A DNA stretch of 64,000 nt from assembly GCA_965250195.1 (NCBI GenBank), contig OZ252295.1, positions 62,001 through 126,000 on the forward strand. Reading direction: 5' to 3'. This DNA comes from CAUZIR01 sp965250195. Its GTDB lineage: Bacteria > Chloroflexota > Dehalococcoidia > Lucifugimonadales > UBA2962. A program made the position numbers and the translations under genes. Of the stretch, positions 33,821 to 41,756 are shown one piece after another. The number at the start of each line of letters is the position of its first letter. The stretch's first letter is position 1. The notes beneath the pieces are model-generated. The model searched no databases and was not told where the DNA came from. It saw only the letters and a program-made list of their open reading frames with translations.

Positions 33821-33978
33821 GCCCATCGGGCGTTGCTCAAGGGGTGCATGATCGACTCTAACATCGCACCGCAGCGACACCTGATGATGCGTGCTAACCC
33901 CAGAACGGCACGCGAAAATCGCCCATTTTCCTGAGCAGGCACATCGGAAGGCGGCGGAACGGGAGGGACTCGTATGAG

Positions 33979-35535
33979 TTACGGCTGCGCGACTACGAAA
34001 TAGGTAGCCTGGATGGAGGTTATCGACACCGTTACCGCTGAACCCCCGACATCTTCGCCAACGAGCACCCAGATCTCTTGGTCGCCTGAATCGACCATGA
34101 AGACCCAGCTAACCGAGAACGTGTCTATCTTTTCAAATTCGAGCTCCGCCCCTTGGTAAATCAGCGCCAACGAGAATTGACTCGGAACGCCTGGCTTGTC
34201 CGCTCTCAAGCGAATACGGGTCTCGTTACCCGGACTGGGCTGAAGGTAGCCCGTCGCTACAACTTGGATCCAGCCTGAGGTCGCCAGATTGAACGCCAGC
34301 GGGCCAAGAGCGATTGCCTCGCCACTCGTGACCGGCTGTACGATCAAATCTTGCCTGAATGCGACCCCATGAAGCATCGACTTTGAGTGGGCGCTGAGAT
34401 CCGCGGTCAACGCGAAGTTGTCGATAGGTTGTCCGCCCAACAAGTCTGCGCTTAGCAGACCGCCCTGCCCGTAGACGTCAAGGACGGCGGAGATTACCTC
34501 GTTGCCCGCGTAGCGGGCATGATTGAGAGGGTTGGTAGGGAAATCCGCCCCCATTGCTAGCCGAGCTTGCACATCCGTGTAACCCTCACCGTGGAGCCCG
34601 GTATCGTCGCCGTGCGTCCGTAATTCGGCGTCAGTCGCGTATTCGTTTGCTGATCTTCCATCGAGCAGATCGGCGTTAAGTGCGCCGTCTATGCTGAACG
34701 TACCCAGGACGGCTTCAACGACCTCTTTTTCCGTGTAACGCCGGTGGTTCAGAGTGTTAGCCGGCGACTCACTCCCCATGGCCGCCCTCGCACGACTGTC
34801 TGTGTAGATCTCCACGTGCAGAGCCGGGTCGTTGGCATGCCTTTCATGTTCGATGAGGGTTGCGAAATGCTCGACCGGATAGCCTTGGAGCAGTTCCGCA
34901 CTTAACACCCCGTTCTCCCCGTAGACGTCCAGAACGGAGGCGATCACCTCTTTGTCCGTGTATCGCCCGTGGTTAAGGGGGTTAGCGAGGCCTTCTGACC
35001 CCATCGCGGCCACAGCTGCGGAGTCAGAATAGGCCAGCGTGTTAAAGCCACCAGACCCTTCTCTAACTTTAAATGCGCCTTCGTCCGGGTCGAAGCACAG
35101 GACTCCGATCTTCGCATCGGTAATCGGCCCGAGGCCGCACCCAGGGCCTGCCATCGTCAGGACGCTCCCACTACCGGACAAATTCAGGTCGTCCCTGACC
35201 GTTAGGTCTCTTTCGATCCTCACGTCCAAGTCGGTGGCCGTTGTCGAGTTCGTGGTCCGTCGCCACCCGCTTTCGTCCGAGAAGATCTGCGTGTACTGGT
35301 TGACGACAAATGCCAACGTAAAGGACAAGGAAATTGACAGTAAGGTGACGCTGACCAACTGGTGGGCGGCGAGCTGTTTCAGAACCGCCTTAGTCCACTT
35401 TGAGATGCGGATTCTTTGCCGTCCGGTTCTCGACCTAGACGGTTCGTCCCGGCTGCCATCCGGCGATTCTCGATCCAGACCGGCACCTTCATCGAACGCC
35501 CCTCGTTCGTCTTCTCCAGACCCTCGAAAAGTCAT
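33979..35535 (-). CDS. Membrane-anchored fibre-like protein with three 75-residue repeats
   Basis: The 518-aa protein has a charged N-terminus (~50 aa), one transmembrane helix (about 57-80), a short region and three repeats at about 169, 244 and 319. Each holds AMG...NPLNHxRY, then EVIxxVL, then GxLxAxLLxG and a linker rich in His/Asp. The ADLLDG-type motif is common in phage tail-fibre and adhesin stalks. The C-terminal ~120 residues are probably a beta-rich head. No enzyme motif is seen. The orientation would be a short cytoplasmic tail and an extracellular stalk and tip. It is unrelated to its neighbours and found only in the island. Confidence 0.6.
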   Translation of the reverse strand: MTFRGSGEDERGAFDEGAGLDRESPDGSRDEPSRSRTGRQRIRISKWTKAVLKQLAAHQLVSVTLLSISLSFTLAFVVNQYTQIFSDESGWRRTTNSTTATDLDVRIERDLTVRDDLNLSGSGSVLTMAGPGCGLGPITDAKIGVLCFDPDEGAFKVREGSGGFNTLAYSDSAAVAAMGSEGLANPLNHGRYTDKEVIASVLDVYGENGVLSAELLQGYPVEHFATLIEHERHANDPALHVEIYTDSRARAAMGSESPANTLNHRRYTEKEVVEAVLGTFSIDGALNADLLDGRSANEYATDAELRTHGDDTGLHGEGYTDVQARLAMGADFPTNPLNHARYAGNEVISAVLDVYGQGGLLSADLLGGQPIDNFALTADLSAHSKSMLHGVAFRQDLIVQPVTSGEAIALGPLAFNLATSGWIQVVATGYLQPSPGNETRIRLRADKPGVPSQFSLALIYQGAELEFEKIDTFSVSWVFMVDSGDQEIWVLVGEDVGGSAVTVSITSIQATYFVVAQP

Positions 35536-35689
35536 AATTCAGGCCCTCCCAAAGCTTCGATTTCAGCTGTTGGAGCAACTAAGACAGTCACGCCAGCAAC
35601 TCCTCCATCGCCTCTCTAGCCAGCGACTGCTGGCCAGTGATGACGTGTGCGCATGCAGTTTCTCGAGCGAGGGTACATGCATCTCCAAA

Positions 35690-35712
35690 AGGCCGCCCTG
35701 GCTCAACCGGAG
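35690..35712 (+). repeat. Island spacer motif, copy R3
   Basis: Reads AGGCCGCCCTGGCTCAACCG then GAGG. It lies between the fibre-like gene start and duplicated block B, the same order (motif, then block) as R2 and block A. Confidence 0.68.
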
Positions 35713-35754
35713 GCGACTCTTTGAGACAGCGGATCTAGTGCCTGCCCTGCCCAT

Positions 35755-35877
35755 CCATGTAGCCATCGATACATTGGCATATCATTTGCGGCACGATGCC
35801 GAGTGATTTCATTCAGAGTCGTATTGATCGACTTCTGGCTCAGGCGGCAGAGGCAGCCGACGAACTCGACTGGGACG
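35755..35877 (+). repeat. Duplicated block B
   Basis: Second copy of block A (31861-31982), again following a spacer motif. Homology ends abruptly at the codons for LDWD in both copies. Confidence 0.75.
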
Positions 35878-35942
35878 GGGTGGTCTCGGCTAAGCAAAGG
35901 GTCGTCACCGTCCAGCCCAAGGTCAAGCCCGCCGAAGAGTAA
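35796..35942 (+). CDS. Small protein starting MPSDFIQSRIDRLL, copy B
   Basis: A 48-aa frame sharing its first ~27 residues with copy A, then VVSAKQRVVTVQPKVKPAEE. Its TAA overlaps the ATG of the Excalibur lipoprotein gene by one base, which would give coupled translation. The protein is short and helical with no known domain. Confidence 0.4.
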   Translation: MPSDFIQSRIDRLLAQAAEAADELDWDGVVSAKQRVVTVQPKVKPAEE

Positions 35943-36268
35943 TGGCGAGGTCACCAACCGCCATGGCAAAGTTCGCTACATCAGCCCTCGTGCTGGCAGC
36001 GTTCGTCCTGGCCGCGTGTGGCGGCAATTCGGCCGTCGCCAGTCCCAGCGCGACCGAAGAGAGCTACCAGAGCTACTACCAGCAGTCAAAAGGCGACGTC
36101 TGCGACCCCAGCTACCCCGGCGTCTTCATCGCTCCGCCGCCGCCGGACCTGGTGTGCGAGGAGGTGCCCTACCGCAACTTCGCCGTCATCGGCTCAGACC
36201 CGCACGCCTTCGACGCCGACGGCAACGGAATTGGTTGCGAGGGGTGGCTGCACAGTGCCGGCAACTGA
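35942..36268 (+). CDS. Lipoprotein with an Excalibur-like calcium-binding motif
   Basis: The 108-aa protein has a lipoprotein signal ending VLAACGGN, a Ser/Tyr/Gln-rich spacer, then CDPSYPGVFIAPPPPDLVC and a C-terminal DPHAFDADGNGIGCEG, matching the DxDxDGxxCE core of Excalibur domains. These extracellular calcium-binding domains usually follow nucleases or other secreted enzymes; here the domain stands alone after a lipid anchor. The start overlaps the preceding small ORF. Confidence 0.72.
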   Translation: MARSPTAMAKFATSALVLAAFVLAACGGNSAVASPSATEESYQSYYQQSKGDVCDPSYPGVFIAPPPPDLVCEEVPYRNFAVIGSDPHAFDADGNGIGCEGWLHSAGN

Positions 36269-36429
36269 CGGCGAGCGAGCGCCTGATCGCGCACACGGGC
36301 GCGCCTTGGACCCCTATCGCTCTCTGTAGCAATACCGGGTTACCTATGGGTTTAGGGGGGTTCCTTGACGGGGCTTTACTGGGGTAATCCTGGGAGTTTC
36401 GTGTGGGCTGCCACAGAGCTGTTACTGAG

Positions 36430-36454
36430 GCCCCCGGGACCTCAACCGGCGCTC
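36430..36454 (+). repeat. Island spacer motif, degenerate copy R6
   Basis: Reads GCCCCCGGGACCTCAACCGG then CGCTC, matching the spacer family at CTCAACCGGCG. It falls between the Excalibur lipoprotein and the next membrane-protein gene, as the module pattern predicts. The rest of 36269-36549 holds no recognisable gene. Confidence 0.5.
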
Positions 36455-36549
36455 TGGTTCGACCGCGAAGCCACGACAATAGCAGCTCGGGCGCTCAGGA
36501 GGCGATGACGAGGCCGGAATATGAATGACAGTTAGGCTCGGTCTGGTGG

Positions 36550-36933
36550 TTAAAAACCAGGGTCTGGTCGGAACATTGATTGATACTGTTCATCGCTCCA
36601 CCCCAGTGAGCGGGCGATTTCCTTCGTTTGGTCGATGAATTCCTGATCTTCCTCCATGTGCACCCACAGGTCACCTTTCACGAGGAGATCGCTGTTCACG
36701 ATAACTTCGTCCTCTCGAACCACAATTGATCTAAGCAAGCGACGGACCGGAATCCAGTCTCTCCAAGAAAAGAAACCGAGGATCGCGGCCGTCCCCCAAG
36801 TCACACCAACTCCAACGATGAAGCCAACCCAGGTACCCAGAGACTGCTGAAAGAGGGAAGGAACCGACACTAAGAACGCAACGAGCCCAGTCGGCAGGAT
36901 CACGGCTAATGCGAATGCCCTAACTGGCGTCAT
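36550..36933 (-). CDS. Hypothetical membrane protein, two helices
   Basis: The 127-aa protein has two hydrophobic segments (about 5-27 and 35-57) and a polar C-terminal half (REDEVIVNSDLLVKGDLWVH, QTKEIARSLGWSDEQY) likely in the cytoplasm. No family was recognised. It is a one-gene module between spacer copies R6 and R4. Confidence 0.5.
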   Translation of the reverse strand: MTPVRAFALAVILPTGLVAFLVSVPSLFQQSLGTWVGFIVGVGVTWGTAAILGFFSWRDWIPVRRLLRSIVVREDEVIVNSDLLVKGDLWVHMEEDQEFIDQTKEIARSLGWSDEQYQSMFRPDPGF

Positions 36934-36958
36934 CTCGACCTCTTTGGAATCAATAAGC

Positions 36959-36985
36959 GGGGCCGCCCAGGCTCAACCGGCGGGG
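36959..36985 (+). repeat. Island spacer motif, copy R4
   Basis: Reads GGGCCGCCCAGGCTCAACCG then GCGGGG, directly upstream of the 36550-36933 gene. Confidence 0.68.
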
Positions 36986-37114
36986 CTAACCACTCCCGCG
37001 CACCGCCTTCTTTCTTTCCCACTCATCCAGAGGGGCAAGTAAGCCGCCTCAAGGGTGCTCCCTGACTGTTCGCCTCCCTATCAACCCCACGACGTGGGGT
37101 GTAGCCCGGAATTC

Positions 37115-37528
37115 TCAGCCAGGGTTCCGAAATAATGCGGACAGCAGAAACGATATGGCGATGAAGCCGAAAAACACCGCGGTGAAGATGAAGACCCCCC
37201 AGCCGAGAGGTGGGCCCCAGGCACTTTCATATGCGACAATGTCGGCAATTACCAGCGCCAGTGCGAAGGGGAACACAGCGACCTGGGGCCATCGGCCCCA
37301 CTCGCGCGATAAGCCGACGACCACCAAGTCTGAGAAATACCAGAATGCGATCGCTACGCCAATCCAGTATGTACTTGTCGGGACGCTCGATCCGACCAAA
37401 TCCGCATAGTCGGTGACAATCAAGGCGAAGAAGTACCCGGCCCCTCCAGCTAGGATCAACCGGGCCAGTCTGCCGATGATTAAGGGCTTTTGTAATGTTC
37501 CCGCTTCCGCAAAGTCACCAAGCGGCAT
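37115..37528 (-). CDS. Hypothetical membrane protein, four helices
   Basis: The 137-aa protein has about four hydrophobic segments (LARLILAGGAGYFFALIV, YWIGVAIAFWYFSDLVVV, VAVFPFALALVIADIV, GVFIFTAVFFGFIAISFLL). No motif I recognise. One-gene module between spacer copies R4 and R5. A short hairpin (CCCCAC/GTGGGG near 37085-37098) follows its 3' end but lacks a U-tract. Confidence 0.5.
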   Translation of the reverse strand: MPLGDFAEAGTLQKPLIIGRLARLILAGGAGYFFALIVTDYADLVGSSVPTSTYWIGVAIAFWYFSDLVVVGLSREWGRWPQVAVFPFALALVIADIVAYESAWGPPLGWGVFIFTAVFFGFIAISFLLSALFRNPG

Positions 37529-37605
37529 CAGAGGACCTCGGCGATCATTCTAGCTGACCGGACCGACTCGGCAGTTTCCCGCGAGGGGCCACATCGCCCC
37601 GGATA

Positions 37606-37632
37606 GCGGCCGCCCCGCCTCAACCGGCTGGG
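37606..37632 (+). repeat. Island spacer motif, copy R5
   Basis: Reads GCGGCCGCCCCGCCTCAACC then GGCTGGG, a diverged copy. It is the last spacer before the tRNA-Thr gene. The rest of the 37529-37781 gap shows no gene. Confidence 0.55.
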
Positions 37633-37726
37633 CTTTGGGGAGGCTGACGGCTTGAGCAGGGATGTCGTGGAGGGCCGAATCTGTCCCCGGTTGCTCCCAA
37701 CATCGCTCCCAAGGCTGGTCGGAAAG

Positions 37727-37760
37727 AGGGAAAGAGAAACGACCCGCCGTTAAGCGGGCC
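37727..37760 (-). terminator. Probable terminator downstream of tRNA-Thr(TGT)
   Basis: On the minus strand a GGCCCGC/GCGGGTC stem with a six-base loop is followed by GTTTCTCTTTCCC, about 20 bases beyond the tRNA 3' end. Confidence 0.45.
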
Positions 37761-37781
37761 GTCTATAGGCAAAGAAATGGG

Positions 37782-37857
37782 TGGAGCCCCGGAGCGGATT
37801 CGAACCGCTAACCTGCTGATTACAAATCAGCTGCGCTGCCAATTGCGCCACCGGGGC
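37782..37857 (-). tRNA. tRNA-Thr (anticodon TGT), island integration site
   Basis: The minus strand has acceptor GCCCCGG/CCGGGGC, D-arm GGCGCAATTGGCAGC, anticodon stem around TTTGTAA (anticodon TGT), T-loop TTCGAAT, discriminator T and an encoded CCA. The gene is intact; its 3' half is repeated at the other end of the island. It lies 67 bases downstream of larC. Confidence 0.95.
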
Positions 37858-37924
37858 CCTCGTCAACAGGGTACATGCACCTGTCGCCCACGATCGAGTG
37901 GTCTGAGGTCAGGCCGCCCGGTGG

Positions 37925-39124
37925 TCAATCAGCGGAGCGGTCGAGCAGTTTCCGAGCAGCCTCCCTGGCGCCAGCCAGTACTTCACGGAGCGGCACGCGC
38001 TTTTCCAGCGCGATTCTTTTCGCCGTTTCGTACTCGGGCGTCGCGTCGACGACCCTCCCATCCAGCTTCTTGACTTTGACCGGCACCGGCCCGAACGCTG
38101 TTCGTACGACTACCTGCTCTCGGGCGGCCTCGTGGCGTCGCACCCGGCTCGACCGGACGCCGAGCGTGGTGGTCTCTCGCATGACGAGGTCGGCTGCGCG
38201 CTGCTCCAAAGCAGGCGTAACCAGGGCCGACAGCACCCGGCCCGCGCGACCCTTCTTCATCTGGGCGGCGGTCAGCCAGGCGTCCTTCGCACCCAACGCG
38301 AGTAGCCGTTCCACGACGTAGGCCAGTACCTGCGGGCTCTCGTCGTCGATGTTGGTCTCCAACAGGACCAGGGACGTTCTGGCGTCGGTCTCGGACCCGA
38401 TCCACAGGCCGAGGGCGTTGGGGTATGCAGCGGGGTCACGGGAACCGAGCCCGTAGCCGGACATCTCGACGGTCATTTCCGGCTGCTCGAAGGTGGCCAG
38501 GGTGGTAAGCAATGCCGCGCCGGTGGGAGTGACCATCTCTCCGGCATCTTGAATGCCACCGGGCGGCGGCGCTACAGGTGAGCCAGCACTTGTCAGCAGC
38601 GCTAACGTGGCGGGCGCGGGCACGGGCGTGGGGCCATGCGACGTTCGCACCACACCAGAACCAGTCGGAATGGGCGAACTGTAGACCGCCTCAACGCCCA
38701 ATTCGGCCAGACCGGCGACCGCACAGGTTATGTCTACGACGGTGTCGAGGCTGGCCAGTTCGTGCAGGTGCACATCCTCAGGCTCGACGCCGTGGACGTC
38801 GGCTTCGGCGCGCCCCAGGCGACGCAGTGTGGCAGTTGCCGAGCCAACCACAGGGCCGGGCAGGCCGGAGCTTTCGACCATTTTTACGAAATCAGATATC
38901 GAGTGGCGGCGTTCTTCGTCTCGCTCGACCGAGACGGTCACATGGGTTCCAGGCACGCCCTGCCGCTGGCCAGGCTCGGAGCGGAGATCGACGCCTCCGA
39001 TGTCGAGGGCGGAGACGACACTACGGAGCGTATCGACAGGCAGGCCGCAATCGACCAGGGCGCCGAGGACCATGTCCCCGCTGGCGCCGCCCACGCACCG
39101 GAAGTACCCGACTGTCTGTGACAT
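37925..39124 (-). CDS. larC: LarC nickel insertion protein (pincer cofactor cyclometallase)
   Basis: The 399-aa single frame has GASGDMVLGALVDCG near 14-28, HLHELASLDTVVDI, GPTPVPAPATLALL, EMVTPTGAALL and the C-terminal LLETNIDDESPQVLAYV and AAQMKKGRAGRVL. LarC uses CTP to insert nickel into the pyridinium dithioacid mononucleotide, making the cofactor of LarA. In Lactobacillus it is made by programmed frameshifting of larC1/larC2; here both halves are in one uninterrupted frame. It lies 21 bases after clpC in the same direction and serves the LarA-like protein at 17093. Confidence 0.92.
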   Translation of the reverse strand: MSQTVGYFRCVGGASGDMVLGALVDCGLPVDTLRSVVSALDIGGVDLRSEPGQRQGVPGTHVTVSVERDEERRHSISDFVKMVESSGLPGPVVGSATATLRRLGRAEADVHGVEPEDVHLHELASLDTVVDITCAVAGLAELGVEAVYSSPIPTGSGVVRTSHGPTPVPAPATLALLTSAGSPVAPPPGGIQDAGEMVTPTGAALLTTLATFEQPEMTVEMSGYGLGSRDPAAYPNALGLWIGSETDARTSLVLLETNIDDESPQVLAYVVERLLALGAKDAWLTAAQMKKGRAGRVLSALVTPALEQRAADLVMRETTTLGVRSSRVRRHEAAREQVVVRTAFGPVPVKVKKLDGRVVDATPEYETAKRIALEKRVPLREVLAGAREAARKLLDRSAD

Positions 39125-39145
39125 CTAACCGGCCGCGCCGGTCGG

Positions 39146-41653
39146 TCAGGCAGAGGCCATTGGTACAGGCGACTGGGACTGGACGCGGAGGCCGCCGTCT
39201 TCGTCGCCGTCGATGTCTTCGACGTCCACCACGGCCGTATCACCGGGTCCAAGCTCACCGCCAAGGATGGCGTCGGACAGCTTGTCCTCAACGTGATCCT
39301 GTATGACCCGACGCAGTGGGCGGGCGCCAAACGTCGGGTCGAAGCCCTTGTCGACGAGCCACTCCTTGGCCTTGTCTGTGACCTCCATACTGATACCTTT
39401 TTGCAGCAACTCACCGGCAACGTCGAACAGCATGAGATCGACGATCTGGGTCATCTGTCCGCGCGATAGAGAGTGGAAAACCAGCTGCCCATCAACCCGG
39501 TTGAGGAACTCCGGCCTGAAGAATCGCTTGACCTCGTCTAGCACGTTGGTTTTCATCCGCTCGTAGCGGCGCTCTTCTTCTTCTTCTCCATCGCCCTTGA
39601 CCGAGAAGCCGATTGATTTGTCCTGGCGAATGAGGTCCGAACCGATGTTCGAGGTCATGACGATGATGGTGTTGCGGAAGTCCACGTGCCGCCCCTTGGC
39701 GTCGGTCAGGTGACCGTCGTCGAAAATCTGCAACAGGATGTTAAAGACCTCCGGGTGGGCCTTCTCGATCTCGTCGAGGAGGATGACTGAGTAGGACTTG
39801 CGCCGAACGGCCTCTGTCAGCTGGCCGCCCTCGTCATAACCTACGTAACCGGGAGGCGCGCCCACCAGTCGGGCAACCGCGTGGCGCTCCATGAACTCCG
39901 ACATGTCGACCCGAACGACGGCCTCTTCGCTACCGAAGAGGAACTCTGCAAGTTTCTGTACGAGGTATGTTTTGCCCACCCCTGTTGGGCCCAGGAACAT
40001 GAATGTCCCGACGGGCTTTTTGGGGTTTTTTAGACCGGACCGAGCACGCCGCACGGCCTTTGCAACGAGGGTAACAGCCTCGTCCTGGCCCACGACCTTT
40101 TCGTTCAGCTCGCCTTCCATGTTGACGAGTCGCTCGGTCTCGGTGGAGGTGAGCCGGGTGACCGGGATGCCGGTCCACATGCTCACTACCTCGGCGATGT
40201 CGTCGGGGGAGACCACGGGCTTTTCGTCGCCGCGCTCCGCCTCCCACTCTTTTTCCAGTCCCTCGAGTGTTTCCGTGAGTTGGGCTTCTTGCTCTCGTTT
40301 TTCGGCGGCGAGCTCATACTCGCGGGCGGAGATGGCTTCGTCTTTTTCCTTGCGCACCAGTTCCAACGACTTCTTGGCCGCCTTGACAGGCGCTGGAGGC
40401 GAACCGTAGTCGATCCGCACACGGGAAGCGGCCTCGTCGATGAGGTCGATGGCCTTGTCCGGTAGGAAACGGTCAGCGATGTAACGCGAGGCGAGCTGGG
40501 AGGCCACGTCGAGGGCCTCGTCGCTTATCTCTAGTTCGTGGTGATCCTCGTAGGCGCTCTTGATGCCTCGCAGAATCTCGACAGTCTCTTCTGAACTGGG
40601 CTGCTCAACCTTGACCGGCTGGAACCGGCGCTCAAGGGCAGGGTCGCGCTCAATGTACTTGCGATAGTCGTCGAGCGTGGTGGCGCCGATCGCTTGCAAT
40701 TCTCCCCTGGCCAGAGACGGCTTGAGGATGTTCGCCGCATCGACGGCACCCTCCGCAGCACCCGCGCCGACCATGGTGTGCACTTCGTCTATGAACAGGA
40801 CGCAGTTGGACGCGGCTTTGATCTCTTCAATGACCTTCTTGAGCCGCTCTTCGAACTCGCCCCGGTACTTTGTTCCAGCAACGAGCGAGCCCATATCGAG
40901 CGTGACCAGGCGCTTGCCCTGAAGCGTGTTGGGCACGTCGCCGGAGGCTATGCGTTGGGCGAGGGCCTCCACGATCGCCGTTTTGCCCACGCCGGGCTCC
41001 CCGACAAGGACTGGATTGTTTTTGGTTCGCCTACTGAGAATCTGGGTTACGCGCTGAATTTCCTGCTCACGTCCCACCGTCGGGTCGAGCTTGCCAGCCC
41101 TGGCGGCGGCCGTGAGATCGACTCCGAGCTGGTCGAGCGTGGGGGTGCGTGTACCGGTCCGGGTACCGGACGCAGAAGACGAGCCGGCTGCGGCGCCACC
41201 TTCGGCTACGTTCTGTGTGAGGACGCGGCCGGTTTCGGCCCGGACTTTGTCCAGGTTGACGCCCAGGCTGTCGAGAACTCCGGCGGCGACTCCCTCACCC
41301 TCGCGCATAAGGCCGATGAGGAGGTGCTCTGTACCAATGTAGTGGTGGCTCAGCCGACGCGCTTCATCGACGGCCAACTCGATGACTTTCTTGGCTCTCG
41401 GCGTCAGGCCGATCTCACCGCCAGAAGCGCGCTCGCCCCGGCCGATGATGAACTCCACCGCCGAGCGAACTTTCGTGAGCTCCACGCCGAGGCTTGATAG
41501 TACTTTGGCCGCGACACCGTCCGTCTCGCGCACGAGGCCGAGCAGTATGTGCTCGGTGCCGATGTAGTTGTGGTTGAAGCGCTGGGCCTCTTCCTGAGCC
41601 AGCGACAAAACCCTGCGCGCTCTCTCGGAAAACTTCTCGAATCTGCTCGCCAT
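39146..41653 (-). CDS. clpC: ATP-dependent Clp protease ATP-binding subunit ClpC
   Basis: The 835-aa AAA+ unfoldase has two N-terminal Clp repeats (each with YIGTEHILLGL or YIGTEHLLIGL), Walker A GEPGVGKTAIVEALAQR in D1, a coiled M-domain after residue 410, and Walker A GPTGVGKTYLVQKLAEF in D2, ending with the ClpB-type D2-small domain (PTFGARPLRRVIQ). It feeds proteins to ClpP. Length is normal. It lies 103 bases downstream of rpsA. Confidence 0.95.
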   Translation of the reverse strand: MASRFEKFSERARRVLSLAQEEAQRFNHNYIGTEHILLGLVRETDGVAAKVLSSLGVELTKVRSAVEFIIGRGERASGGEIGLTPRAKKVIELAVDEARRLSHHYIGTEHLLIGLMREGEGVAAGVLDSLGVNLDKVRAETGRVLTQNVAEGGAAAGSSSASGTRTGTRTPTLDQLGVDLTAAARAGKLDPTVGREQEIQRVTQILSRRTKNNPVLVGEPGVGKTAIVEALAQRIASGDVPNTLQGKRLVTLDMGSLVAGTKYRGEFEERLKKVIEEIKAASNCVLFIDEVHTMVGAGAAEGAVDAANILKPSLARGELQAIGATTLDDYRKYIERDPALERRFQPVKVEQPSSEETVEILRGIKSAYEDHHELEISDEALDVASQLASRYIADRFLPDKAIDLIDEAASRVRIDYGSPPAPVKAAKKSLELVRKEKDEAISAREYELAAEKREQEAQLTETLEGLEKEWEAERGDEKPVVSPDDIAEVVSMWTGIPVTRLTSTETERLVNMEGELNEKVVGQDEAVTLVAKAVRRARSGLKNPKKPVGTFMFLGPTGVGKTYLVQKLAEFLFGSEEAVVRVDMSEFMERHAVARLVGAPPGYVGYDEGGQLTEAVRRKSYSVILLDEIEKAHPEVFNILLQIFDDGHLTDAKGRHVDFRNTIIVMTSNIGSDLIRQDKSIGFSVKGDGEEEEERRYERMKTNVLDEVKRFFRPEFLNRVDGQLVFHSLSRGQMTQIVDLMLFDVAGELLQKGISMEVTDKAKEWLVDKGFDPTFGARPLRRVIQDHVEDKLSDAILGGELGPGDTAVVDVEDIDGDEDGGLRVQSQSPVPMASA

Positions 41654-41756
41654 TAGGTCTTACTCCCCATATTCGGGCGAGTGTGGGACCCAGAAATTCC
41701 GGCTCCCCCAGTCTCCAACTCCCGAAGCACCCAGAGCTCCGGGTGGACCTGCTCGC

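Larger units (their letters stand above)
28347..37857. mobile_element. Genomic island inserted at tRNA-Thr(TGT)
   Basis: The ~9.4-kb region is bounded on the right by the intact tRNA-Thr gene and on the left by a direct 43-bp copy of its 3' half, the arrangement left by tyrosine-recombinase integration into a tRNA gene. A decayed tyrosine recombinase (29569-29901) lies 1.2 kb from the left end. Content is accessory: exported, lipoprotein and membrane proteins, a fibre-like repeat protein, a methyltransferase and a phosphotriesterase-like protein, with wide gaps, duplicated sequence and a short motif found in six copies. The flanks are housekeeping or metabolic genes. The integrase is broken, so it is probably no longer self-mobile. 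Confidence 0.75.

Noticed and set aside
33126..33934. Plus-strand Ser/Gly- or Arg-rich reading frames opposite the BNR lipoprotein linker
   Set aside because: They are mirror frames of the low-complexity Pro/Thr/Glu linker, with no ribosome-binding site or domain.
33979..35535. CRISPR-like or tandem DNA repeat array
   Set aside because: The ~225-bp periodicity is at the protein level, with diverged DNA and no short identical repeats or spacers.
30689..37632. Island spacer motifs as integron attC sites
   Set aside because: GCTCAAC/GTTGAGC in R1-R4 fits the RYYYAAC/GTTRRRY core, but no partner core with suitable spacing was found around R1, R5 and R6 break the pattern, and the only recombinase remnant is at the island end with no IntI-specific feature visible.
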